Assembly (NCBI GenBank): GCA_004431415.1
Contig: QPMI01000470.1
Span: 372,001 to 436,000, forward strand
Direction: 5' to 3'
Length of the DNA: 64,000 nt
DNA from: Cyanophora paradoxa
Lineage: Eukaryota > Glaucocystophyceae > Cyanophorales > Cyanophoraceae
Part shown: positions 1 through 10,500 of the stretch, in pieces
How the letters are laid out: each line of letters begins with the position of its first letter
Numbering within the stretch: position 1 is the stretch's first letter
Notes under the pieces: model-generated
What the model was told of the DNA's origin: nothing
Databases searched by the model: none
The model's input: the letters and a program-made list of their open reading frames with translations, nothing else
Position numbers and translations under genes: made by a program

Positions 1-330
1 CCATACCCGCCCCCGTCCGCCTTCCCTCTACCCGGGCCGCCGGCCTCGCACTCGTGCGCGAAGCCCTTCTACGTACCCCTCCCGCTCGTTCTCTCCAAGC
101 TGAAGCGTACCCCGCAGATGGTTCTCTTCTCTGTGGGTATCATGTTCAATCTGGGCCCCGTCCCGCTCGGCTCGGGCCCGCTTCTCCCGCACGAAACCTC
201 CTCGGCCCTCTCAACGGTCATATCGGCCCCGCCGGCCCTCAACCCGGCGACCGGGTCGGCCCTGTGCGTAGTCTTACCCCGTCTGTTCGCCCACGGCTTC
301 TTTCTCACGCTTCTGCTTCGCTCTGCGTAG
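1..330 (+). CDS. Possible 3'-terminal exon of an upstream gene (partial)
   Basis: One frame is open from the first base of the window to a TAG at 328-330. It reads as a moderately hydrophobic stretch ending in HGFFLTLLLRSA, preceded by a Pro-rich part that could be intron. I do not recognise the family. Because the first bases are C-rich in the way of local introns, the exon may start at about 107 (after a CTCCAAG that could end an intron). There is no homology signal, only an open frame of about 100 codons, so it could be chance in GC-rich DNA. It may alternatively belong to the 5' end of the repeat protein that follows, whose own start I could not find. Confidence 0.2.
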   Translation, partial: PYPPPSAFPLPGPPASHSCAKPFYVPLPLVLSKLKRTPQMVLFSVGIMFNLGPVPLGSGPLLPHETSSALSTVISAPPALNPATGSALCVVLPRLFAHGFFLTLLLRSA

Positions 331-520
331 GGTCAGGAGAGGTCGCGTCCTTCAGTCCTTCACAGAAAACCAGACGGCGGACCTGGCAACGATAACGAGC
401 TTAGAGCCCGTCACCGGAGTCACGCCGCGTCACCACAACGAAGGAGGGTACGACGAGACGGGCGTCCAGGCGCGGCCGGAGGGCGGAGTCGCGAGGAGGC
501 GCGCCGGCGCGGTCGGCGAG

Positions 521-1800
521 AGCGGGCTGCAGGCGCGCGCGGACGGGAGCGTGGCGCCGCAGCACGGCATCGTCAGCGGCGGCGGTGCGGCCGGCGAGAG
601 CGGGCTGCAGGCGCGCGCGGACGGGAGCGTGGCGCCGCAGCACGGCATCGTCAGCGGCGGCGCGGCCGGCGAGAGCGGGCTGCAGGCGCGCGCGGACGGG
701 AGCGTGGCGCCGCAGCACGGCATCGTCAGCGGCGGCGCGGCCGGCAAGAGCGGGCTGCAGGCGCGCGCGGACGGGAGCGTGGCCCCGCAGCACGGCATCG
801 TCAGCGGCGGCGCGGCCGGCGAGAGCGGGCTGCAGGCGCGCGCGGACGGGAGCGTGGCGCCGCAACACGGCATCGTCAGCGGCGGCGCGGCCGGCGAGAG
901 CGGGCTGCAGGCGCGCGCGGACGGGAGCGTGGCGCCGCAACACGGCATCGTCAGCGGCAGCGGCGCGGCCGGCGAGAGCGGGCTGCAGGCGCGCGCGGAC
1001 GGGAGCGTGGCGCCGCAACACGGCATCGTCAGCGGCAGCGGCGCGGCCGGCGAGAGCGGGCTGCAGGCGCGCGCGGACGGGAGCGTGGCGCCGCAGCACG
1101 GCATCGTCAGCGGCGGCGCGGCCGGCGAGAGCGGGCTGCAGGCGCGCGCGGACGGGAGCGTGGCCCCGCAGCACGGCATCGTCAGCGGCAGCGGCGCGGC
1201 CGGCGAGAGCGGGCTGCAGGCGCGCGCGGACGGGAGCGTGGCGCCGCAGCAAGGCATCGTCAGCGGCAGCGGCGCGGCCGGCGAGAGCGGGCTGCAGGCG
1301 CGCGCGGACGGGAGTGTGGCGCCGCAGCACGGCATCGTCAGCGGCAGCGGCGCGGCCGGCGAGAGCGGGCTGCAGGCGCGTGCGGACGGGAGCGTGGCGC
1401 CGCAGCACGGCATCGTCAGCGGCAGCGGCGCGGCCGGCGAGAGCGGGCTGCAGGCGCGCGGCGACGGGAGCGTGGCGCCGCAGCACGGCATCGTCAGCGG
1501 CAGCGGCGCGGCCGGCGAGAGCGGGCTGCAGGCGCGCGCGGACGGGAGCGTGGCGCCGCAGCACGGCATCGTCAGCGGCAGCGGCGCGGCCGGCGAGAGC
1601 GGGCTGCAGGCGCGCGCGGACGGGAGCGTGGCCCCGCAGCACGGCATCGTCAGCGGCGGCGCGGCCGGCGAGAGCGGGCTGCAGGCGCGCGCGGACGGGA
1701 GCGTGGCGCCGCAACACGGCATCGTCAGCGGCAGCGGCGTGGCCAGCGAGAGCGGGCTGCAGCCACGCGCGGACGGGAGCGTGGCGCCGCAGCACGGGCT
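521..1800 (+). repeat. 17-copy coding minisatellite, 75/78-bp unit
   Basis: Seventeen head-to-tail copies of a 75-bp unit, or 78 bp when an extra Ser-Gly codon pair is present. Copies are almost identical at DNA level; the few differences include GAG to AAG in one unit, CAC to CAA in another, and a shuffled GCGGCG near the thirteenth. Unit length is always a multiple of three, so the plus frame is preserved. The opposite strand is also open over the array because the unit is GC-rich and contains no stop in those frames. Confidence 0.95.
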
Positions 1801-4800
1801 CGTCTCCGAGGCCCCTGCGTCGTCCGAGCCCGAGAAGGCGCTGGATCGAATTCTTGGCGTCGTGGCTCCCGTCGAGAACGAGGACGACGGCGCCGGCGCG
1901 TCGGCCCTCCCCGGGGGCGATGCCGATGGCCTCCCCCGCCTCTCCAACTCCTCGTCCTCCTCCGCCTCGCCGCCCTTGCCCCTGGTCTCCGAGCGGGGCC
2001 TGGTCCAGGCTACACGGGGCGGGCCGGAGGGCCCCAGCGTCCAGGACGAGCAGCGGCTGGCCGTCGCCAGGTCCGTGTACCTAAAGTTTTTACTAGTCTA
2101 CATAGGCTTAGCCCCCTCCTCTGCCTCCCCTGGCTTAGGCTCCCCTGCCTCGCTGGCTTAGGCTCCCCTTCCCCGCGGCTCCTCTCTTCCTGGGCGTAGC
2201 TTCCTCCTCTACCTAACTTAGCCGCCTCTGCCTCACGCTTTGATTCCCCCTCCTTGACGCCCCCCCTCCCCCCGGCAGGCTGCTCTCGCTGGTGCTGGGC
2301 GGGACGGCGGCGGGGCGGACGACGGAGCGGGCGGCGCGCGAGTCGATCGCCTCGATCGCGCGGGCGCTCGGCATCCTCTCCGCCTCGCCCCCCGGCGGCG
2401 CCCGGGACCTCCGGTGAGACCCAGAGATTCAGCGAGCTGCTGGAGATCTAATCTAGCCCAAAGACCCCGTCCTAGCTGTCTTCCGCTCTCCTCTGTCTTC
2501 CCTCCTCGCCCCCTCTCACCTAGCTGCCTTTTCACTTCGGCCCTCCACTGTCTCACTCACCCGTCGCGCGCGCCAGGGCGCTGGTCCGTGTGCTGGGCGT
2601 CCTCTCGCGACCCGACTGGCCCGTCTCCGAGATCGCCGCCACCGCCCGCCGTCTCGGCCTCGTCCGCAACACCGGTGCGCGCCTCTACCTCGCTCTCGCC
2701 ACATCAGGTTTAAGACAAGGTTGCATCAGTCAGTCTACATAGCGTGCTCGCTTGATCCTCCTCCTCCTCCTCACCGCCCCCCGCCACCACCCCCGCCCTC
2801 TATCTGTCCCCTCACCGCCGCCCGCAGGCTCGCCGCTGGACGAGGTGCGGGCGGTGGCGCGCGTCCTGGCGCTTGTCTCGGCCACCGGCGAGCGCTACTC
2901 CGAGCTCGCCGAGCTCGCCCTCCAGGTCCGTATAGACTTCTGTACATTCTCCTATAACTACGCCCCCCCCTCCACCTATACATTCTCCGCCTCCACCTCA
3001 CCCGCCCCGCCCCTCCCCCGCAGCTTGGCCTGGTGGCGCCGAGCGTGGCGGGGGAGCCGGCGCCGGACTGGGAGTGGGAGGAGCTCAAGGGCGTCGCCCG
3101 ACTCGTCTGCCTCGTCCTCCGCTCGGGTGAGGAGGGGGCGGGGGGTTAGGGGGGGGGGTGTAGGGGGAGGGGTAGAGGGGGTGGGGGGGGGGAGGGGCTG
3201 TTGCCTTCAGGATCCATCTATCCGTCTATCCATCGGTCTGTCCGTCTCACCTCCCGGCGCCCGCGCAGGGCGGACCCTGGACGACCTCGCCGCCGCCGCG
3301 CGCCCGCACGCCCGTGGCGCCGCCGTCTGGCGGTCCGAACCCGCCCGCCCCCCTCCCCATAAGAATAAGACTTCCCCTGTTCTTCCCTAACCAACCCGCG
3401 GCAGGTCGCCGCCCTCCCCCTCCGCCTCGTCGCCCGACGAGGCGGCGGCGCGCCTCCTCGGGCTCGTCTCGCCGCTCGCCAGCAGCGAGGGCGCCCTCCT
3501 CCGCATGGACGGCATCGCCTGGTGCGAATTAAGATGCGACGATAATAAAGACGATAGAATGAATTAGATTTAGCGATAACAAAGATGATAGAATCTCTTA
3601 GCACTAACTAGCATGGACCTCTTAGAGTGATCGGACAAAGATAGAATTTAATGGTCCGCATGGTCCGCCCCGCCCGCCCCTCTTCCCCTTTCGCATCTAA
3701 TCTAATCTTTCGCTTCGCTTCCAACGTTTGTCCCCTTCCCGCCCGCCCTTAGCACTAACTAGCATGGACCTCTTAGCATGGACGGCATCGCCTGGCCCGC
3801 CCCGCCCCGAACGCCCCTCCCCTCTCGCATCCGCCCGCCCGCCCGCCCGCCCCTTCCACTTGGGATAGAAGGATAGACGACTGTTGCGGGAAGATCTAAC
3901 AAGGTCGCGCAAATCGTGTGGCCAATAATAATATATGTCGCATCGAATGACGACACATCAAATGAATCACGCATCAACTTTCGCTGCTAACGTTTGTCCC
4001 CTTCCCTTCGCCTTTCCCGCCGCAGGCACGCCGACATCCCCGCCGAGTCGCCGGCGGGGGTGCCCCGGGGCGGCGGCGGGGCCGGCGGGGCGCGCGTGGG
4101 TGGCGGCGGCGACCTACCGCCCCTCCCCGTCTGGGCCGAGGACGCCGACGGCTCCGAGAAGTGCGCCGCTGCTCAGCGCGGCGGCCAGCTAGCTCAGAGC
4201 TTTCTTAGCTGTCTTAGCTTTCTTAGCTCCCCTAGCTCGCCTCCAACTGAACTCGCCTCCCGCTTCGCGCAGGCTGGTGGTGGCGGATCTGACGGCGAGC
4301 GAGGCGGAGGCGATCGTGGCGCAGATCCGCGCCGCCGACGCCGGCGACCCCGAGCGCGCCGTGCGCCCCGGGGCCCCTTTCTAGCTGCTCGGATCCATTA
4401 TCCACAAGCCATATCCATAAGCCATAAGCCTCGGCTCCCGAGCGCGCCGTGCGCATCCGCCCCCGCACCCGCACCTCGGACCCCGGGGCCCCGGACCCAT
4501 AAGCCAGAAGCCATAAGCCGTAAGCCGTAAGCCCCGGGACCCCACACCCGGGACCCAATTCAGCTGCTCGGGCCTATAAGCCATAAGCCGTAAGCCGGAG
4601 CATTCCGGGGCCCCAATCAAGCTGCTCGGACCCGGGCTCAGGCTCCCCGCACCCCGCGCCCAGACCCATAAGCGATAAGCCATACGTTTTAAGCCTCGGC
4701 TCCCGAGCGCGCCGTCTGCCAGCTCCCTCCCCCGCGCCGGCCTCCGCCTTGGGGACCCTATCTAGCTGGCTCCCCGCTCGGACCCCGCGCCCGCGCCCAA

Positions 4801-5447
4801 GACCCGGGCTCAAGGCTCAAGCCCAAGCCCTTCCGCTCGTCCGCAGGGCCAGGAGGCGTCGTACATCTTCTGCACGCGGGCGCACGCCGTCCGCCCGCCC
4901 GGCGCCGCCCGCGCCCTCCGCCCCTCCTTCGGTCCGCCCCCGCCCCGCCCCGCCTCTTTCATGCCTCTTTAAGGTTTCGCATAAGCATTTTAGCTTCTCG
5001 GACCGCCCCGCCCCGCCCCACAAAGAAGGGCTCTTCTAGCTTTGGGGAGGAGGCTTAAGCTTCTGTTCTGAAGTTTCTTTGATTTGTGCTCACCCTTCGG
5101 TCGGTCCGCGTGTCGCAGAGCGGGAGCGGGTCGTGTCGCTCCTGATCCCCGCGCGGGCGCTGGCGCACGCGGGCGGTGGTGGTGGTGGCGGCGGGGGCCC
5201 CAAGCTGCGCGGGGCGGCCGCCCGCAACGGAACGGCCGTCGTCGAGGTACGCATTTCATAGAAGCATTTCATAGAAGCATTTCATAGGAGCAGAATAAGA
5301 CTTAACGCATTCTAAGAGCACCGAAGTGATAAGAATCCGCATTCTCCGCATTCCTAACGGGGGCGGCCCCGCGCCTTGCAGATCCGGTGCCCGCACGTGG
5401 AGGCGGGCCACTACGTCTTCACCAACGGGACGTCCCCCGAGGAGTGA
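521..5447 (+). CDS. Tandem-repeat plus helical-repeat protein, multi-exon, 5' end not resolved
   Basis: The first clear exon ends at 2070 (GCCAG|GTCCGT). It encodes 17 units of 25 or 26 residues (consensus GESGLQARADGSVAPQHGIV plus a short SG(SG)AA linker), then a Ser/Pro/Glu-rich spacer. Further exons joined by GT-AG introns start at 2279 (RLLSLVLGG) and continue with ALVRVLGVLSRPDWPVSEIA, DEVRAVARVLALVSATGERY, LGLVAPSV and ERERVVSLLIPARALAHAG. The last exon is 5382-5447 and ends GHYVFTNGTSPEE-stop. Several middle exons share a roughly 30-residue helical pattern (xVARVLxLV...ELAxxAxxLGLV), suggesting one helical repeat per exon. I do not recognise the family. No ATG lies in frame at the beginning of the repeats, so the true start is upstream or on another exon. 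Function is unknown. Confidence 0.6.
3503..3795 (+). repeat. Exon-edge duplication inside an intron
   Basis: The 20-base end of the exon at 3503-3522 (GCATGGACGG...CCTGG, encoding MDGIAW) recurs exactly at 3776-3795 inside the following intron. A second pair, AGCACTAACTAGCATGGACC, occurs near 3601 and 3751. The copies make the end of the exon ambiguous. Confidence 0.8.
4349..4715 (+). repeat. Three copies of an exon end within an intron
   Basis: CCCGAGCGCGCCGTGCGC, the exon end encoding PERAVR at 4349-4366, recurs at 4437-4454 and, shortened, at 4702-4715. Between them lie many short CCATAAGCC/CCGTAAGCC repeats and several AGCTGCTCGGA copies. Confidence 0.75.
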
Positions 5448-7584
5448 GCGGCCGGGCAAGTGAAGAGCAGGCGTATGCGCAGCGGCAGCAGCGAGGGCCG
5501 GCCGGGCCCCTTGGTCATGGCTGCTCCGTGCGTGCGCCTCCAGGGCCGGACTGAGAGTGCAGGCAGGGCTCCAGCCCCTTGGCTAGGCCTAGGGCTTCCC
5601 CGCCGTACGCCGCGCCGCCTCCTCCTCCTCCTCCTGTACAGTAAGCGAGCGGGCGGAGCGGACACCCTGGCGCTCCGCTAGCTTCGAGAAATCCGGACGG
5701 ACGAACGTTCTTCTTCTTCGAATTCGAATTCTTTCCATTTCAAGGTTGCCCCTTAAGCTTTTTCAGTCAGGCACTATAGCTAAATGTAGCGGTAGATGCA
5801 TGCGAGCGGTAGCGCAGGCGCAGGCAGGTAATTGTCGCAGTGCACGAGGCGACGATCGCTCCTCCGATGTGTAATGTTTGAAGCAAGCAAAGCATGAATG
5901 AACCAATTTTGAGGATTCAATCGCTGTTACATATGTTCGAGAAAGAGTGGAAAGCTTGGGCACGAAAAGGAGAGGGGGGTACCCCGGTAAACTCGCGACG
6001 GCGGCGGCGTTGGGCCGACGGCTCCGACGGGGGAGGGGGAGGGGGGGGGGGGGTCGGCGGGTACCGACGGGGTGCTCTCGGAGCCGGAGCGGGCCCTCCA
6101 TCTCTGTCCGAAGGGGAGCGCGTAGGGGGGGGGATGGGGGTGGAGCGGGGGGAAAAGAGCGGATGGGGAAGGGGGATAAGCCCGCGAGAGGAGAGGCGCC
6201 GAGGGGGGGGGGGGGGGAGGGAGGAAGGGGAGGCCCGAGGGGAGGGGGGAGAAGGAGGGGGGGAGAGGGGGGCGGGCGGACGGGTGGGTACCGAAGGGGT
6301 GCTCTCGGAGCCGGAGCGGGCCCTCCGCCTCTGTCCTGTCCGAAGGGGTACGCGTCGGAAGGCCGAATGCGGGGGAAGGGCGAAAGGCGAAGGGGTGGGT
6401 ATAGGGGTACTGTACCAAGGGCAGAGGGCAGCGCGCCGCGGCCGAGGGCAGCAGGGCCGAAAGGGGGCCGGGGGCAGCGCGAGGCGCCGGGGTACGCAAC
6501 GGGGCAGATCCCTCCCCAGGGGAAGCTGGGGGGGTACGAGCTCAGAAAGAAAATGGCGGAGAGAAGGCGAACGAGAGGCGTACCCGGCGACGACGGAGTG
6601 CAGCGGGGGAGGGTCCGGCGAGGCCCCGAGGAAGCCGTTGCGCGCCCCAGCGGAGCCCCAACGCCCCCGGCCGCCCCTGAGCGCGCGGGCGCCCTGCGCG
6701 AGACCGCCGGAGTCGAGCTGCGGGGGCGGGCTGAAGAGAGCAGCCGGGCCGAGGCGCATGCTCGTGAACGCTCGACGGGGCGCGGGCGGGCGCCGTGCGG
6801 GCGCTCAGCGGAGACGAGGGCGCGCGCGGCGCGCGCCGCAGCTGCAGATCTCCTCGGCAGAAACGAGCCGCAGATCTAGATGAGCCGATTTCAGCAATGC
6901 AGATAGCCGCAGAGTCGCCCACCGCGCATATATGCATGCTCCATCGATTGCGGGAAGCTCATATGGCGGGTGGAGAGGGCGTGGCGGGCGCTGATCGGAT
7001 GCTCGCTGGCCGCAGCCTGGCCCGCAGGGCGCAGCGAAGCGCGGAATGGCTAAAGCTTCGATTCGCTCGCGCGATCGGTTCTGGCTCCTGGCTCCTACGA
7101 TCGGTTCGAGCACGGCCGATCTGAACGTTAAGCTCGCCGGCCCGGGTTCTTCCGAGTCAAGTTCCGACCTCGCCCGATCGCGAGCCATGAGCACGCTGAG
7201 CAAGGGCTCCGCGGTCGGGCGTTCCCCGGCGAATCCCCGATGAATTGGGGGCGCAATCGCTCTGCGTACGCATACGTATACCCGCCGTATTACCCGGCGG
7301 CCAACAACCCGGTCCACGAGTCCACGTACGCGTCGACTCCACGCGTACGCACGACTCCCGGTCCACGAGCAGCTCGAAGCAGCTCGCGGCAATAGCATTG
7401 GCATCGTGCAGAAGGGCAGGGTTCCCTTTTGGAAGTAATCGCTGGGCGTAGCTATAGGCGCCGGCGCGACGAGCGGCTCCAGTGACCAGTCCGGTCATCG
7501 GCGGGTTCCTGTACGTTTCGGAGCACCAGTGCCTGCTTTAGAGTGCGTTGAAGAGCTCTGCCAGCACTTCGGAGTCGGTGGACG
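5448..7584. other. Intergenic region, no supported gene
   Basis: The 3' flank of the repeat-protein gene runs into an AT-richer stretch (5690-5950) and then a very G-rich stretch (5960-6560). Several frames are open here only because stops are rare in such DNA. A segment of about 55 bases beginning GGTACCGACGGGGTGCTCTC near 6060 is repeated with small changes near 6288. GGGGTAC motifs, typical of minus-strand intron starts elsewhere in the window, occur repeatedly, so a minus-strand gene fragment is possible but no exon is convincing. 6840-7240 shows no pattern I can name. Confidence 0.5.
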
Positions 7585-10500
7585 ATGGGCTGCAAGTCCG
7601 GCAAGCACAAGCGCGATTCGCGGCCAGCCGCAGCTTCCGGGCCATCGAGGACAGCCGAGGTCAATGTAGTCCTCGGAACAGAACGCCCTGCAGCTTCGCG
7701 TGCTGCGGGGCCTACGGCCGGGACGTACGCGCAGGACGTCGACCCGAGACCTAGGCCTGCAGCTGCCCAGCTGCAAGCCCCTGCGCAGAATGCCCAGCTC
7801 GTCCCAACCGGCGACGCGTACGGGGCCGCTCCGAGGCCGCAGCCGTCCTCAGCTGTGGGGTCCTCGTTGCCCAAGCGCTACGACCTGTTCATCTCGCACA
7901 AGCAGTCCAGCGCGACGCACCTCGCGCGCGCCGTCAAGACGATGGTGCATCTCTCTGTGCGCGTGCCCGTTCGTTGTCGATCTGACTGACGGATCCGCGC
8001 AGGCCGAGAAGCTCGCCCTCGAGCGCGGCATCAAGATCAGCATCTTCCTCGACCGGGACGATCTGAACGACATCCAGGACCTCAGCGCCAACATCCGAGC
8101 CTCCGGCGCCGTACTTTTGTTCCTCACAAACGGTGCGCGGAATAGCCCGACGTCGACCTAGCGAGCCCGCTCCTGGCTGTCTTTAGCTCTACCTTCCTGG
8201 CTCCTGCAATTGCAAGAGGTACCGGTCTACCTTAGCCTAGGTTACTCGAAATCAATATCGGCTGCAGCTGGTTCTGGTTTATGCATAACAGATCTGACCG
8301 AATGGCCTTGGCCGCGCAGACGTGTTCAAGAGCAAGTTTGTCCTGCAGGAGCTCAACGCCGCCGTCTCAGCTGGCGTCAACGTCGTGCCCCTGTGGTGCG
8401 CTCGCGGCTTTTCTCGCGCTGTCTCTCGTCCGACGAGGCGCGTCCTGCGTGCAGGGACCGCGAGCCGCCGAACGGCATCCCCCAGTTCCCCTCGCGTTCG
8501 TTCTCGTGCCTCCCTCTGAACCTTGTTACTCGCGCTGACTTTCGTCGCACGCGCGTCTTCTGCAGCCGCCACAGTCGAGCTCCCGTCGCCGGCGGAGCTC
8601 GCGGGCGTGGGCCTGGACGTGCCCTCGGCCCGCGCCCTGCTCGAACGCGTCCTGAAGATCAAGGCGGACACGTACCAACCCGACGGCGAGGCGCACGTCA
8701 TCTGCATCGCGAACGTGCTCGCCCGGTGCGGCATCGACGTGCGGAGCGCCACGGGCCCCATCGCCCAGGTGCCCATCGTCGCTACTTCACGGGCGATTCG
8801 CCGGCTCACCTTTGAATGCAGTACGCCCGAAGCTGGCTGGAGTCGGAGACGCTGGCGAAGGACCTCGAGCTGTACGTGCCGCCGAAGGCGACGACGGACC
8901 CGGCGCGGACGAACGTCGTCGACCTGTTCGAGCACGCGTCGCAGTTCCTCCGCCGCTTCTCCCCGGCCTCGGCCTCCGCCGCGGGAGAGCAATTGCAAGG
9001 GCCGCGCGTGCTGCTGCTCTTGGGCGACCCGGGCTCCAGCAAGTCGACCTTCCTCTCGTTCCTCCACCGCGAGGCCTGCCGCCAGCTCGCCGTGCAGCGA
9101 TCGGCGCCCGTGCCGGTCACCTGTCTGGTTCGGCTGCCGAACGTGGGCAGGGACAACGCCCGCTGCGGCCTGCGCAAGTACGTGGCGGACGAGCTGGGCG
9201 TCAAGCCCAGCGAGCTCCCCGCCCTGCACAAAGAGTGCGCCGTTATTATAACGTCATCTCTGCGGTCTTAAACGGCTCTCTCAGGCGCGGGCTGGTGCTG
9301 CTTCTGGACGCGTACGACGAGCTGAACGAGGCCGCGAACCTCTGGGTCACCAACGAGATCGGGGACTGGGCCTCGGCCGCGATCGTCACGTGCCGCTCCT
9401 CGCACACCGCCCTCCTCACGAACTACAGGGTGCGCCTCTTTCGGCGCCAGCGCTACGTATGCACTGCACTCGAATCGTCATCGAATTCGTTCGATGCAGG
9501 AGTGTTTCGCAAGTGCTTCTGGTCTTGTGGAGCTCTGTACGCACACTTTCGGCCGAGATCAGGTTCTTTTCACGAGGCTCTTCGCATTTTATTCTTATTT
9601 CATGACTTGCAATCGCCTGCACAGGTTCTGGATTACCTCCAGCAGTACGTCAGGCTCCACGGGCGGAGCGACGGCTCCCCGTGGGGCGCGGACGAGTATA
9701 TGCGCTGCATCGAATCCACGCCGGGGGCGTCGAAGCTGGTGCAGAACCCGTTCACACTCAGGTTTTCCCGCCACAAGTTCGCCCTCATCATAACTCCTAA
9801 CAAGCGTTATTCGCGATCGTCAGCATGGTTGCCCGAGTGCTGCCACAGATTGCGAGCGACCGACGGTGAGTTCAACTATTTTTATCGTTGCTCGCTCATT
9901 CCCCATGGGCCAGTTTCGAAATTGATGTCGCTCCTCGCAGCACCAAAGCGACTGCTCCACGCAAGGGCAATCCATCCAAGAACTCGAAGACAGATCTAGA
10001 CCTGGTGTCGGTGCTGGAGCTGTACGTCTACTTTGTCAAGGTGGCTTCGTGGTCTAGCGTGGCAGCCAAAACAGTGCACACGTCTGACTGTGCTGAGAGC
10101 AGGATTGGTTCGAGCGCCAGTGGAAGAAGCTCCTCCTGTCTCGCGGCAGCTCCCCTTGGCCGAAAGCAGCAGGTGACCATGGGTTTATTGACGCGCCGCT
10201 TTCGTTCTGCAGCTGCCGCTCAGCGCCTGTGGCGCAGAGCGGTGGGAGCTGCGCAACTTCCAGTCCTATGCGGAGGACTTCTGCCGCGAGCTCGCTGAGA
10301 ACATGTACAGCGTGCGTCATGCCAAGCTTACAGAAACTTCGACTTCAAACAATTTATTTGCGCTGTTGCGTGAAATCAGGCGGCAATCTCTTCTGTTACC
10401 TGCCAGCTTGCAAAATCGAACGAGGAGATGGGAGTTAGGCGCCCGCGGCCCCCGGCTGGCGCGCTGCCCGCAGCTGCAGCCGGCCCCACTCCGGTGCCTG

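Noticed and set aside
521-1800. CRISPR-like array
   Set aside because: Head-to-tail coding repeats with no unique spacers, in a eukaryotic gene.
401-1947. Two long minus-strand open frames (about 460-505 codons) over the 75/78-bp repeat
   Set aside because: They are mirror readings of the repeat. The plus frame continues by splicing into convincing downstream exons and the minus frames do not.
5894-6883. Gly/Arg-rich open frames of 280-330 codons on both strands
   Set aside because: The composition follows the G-rich DNA; no domain, and GGGGTAC motifs suggest intron-like material.
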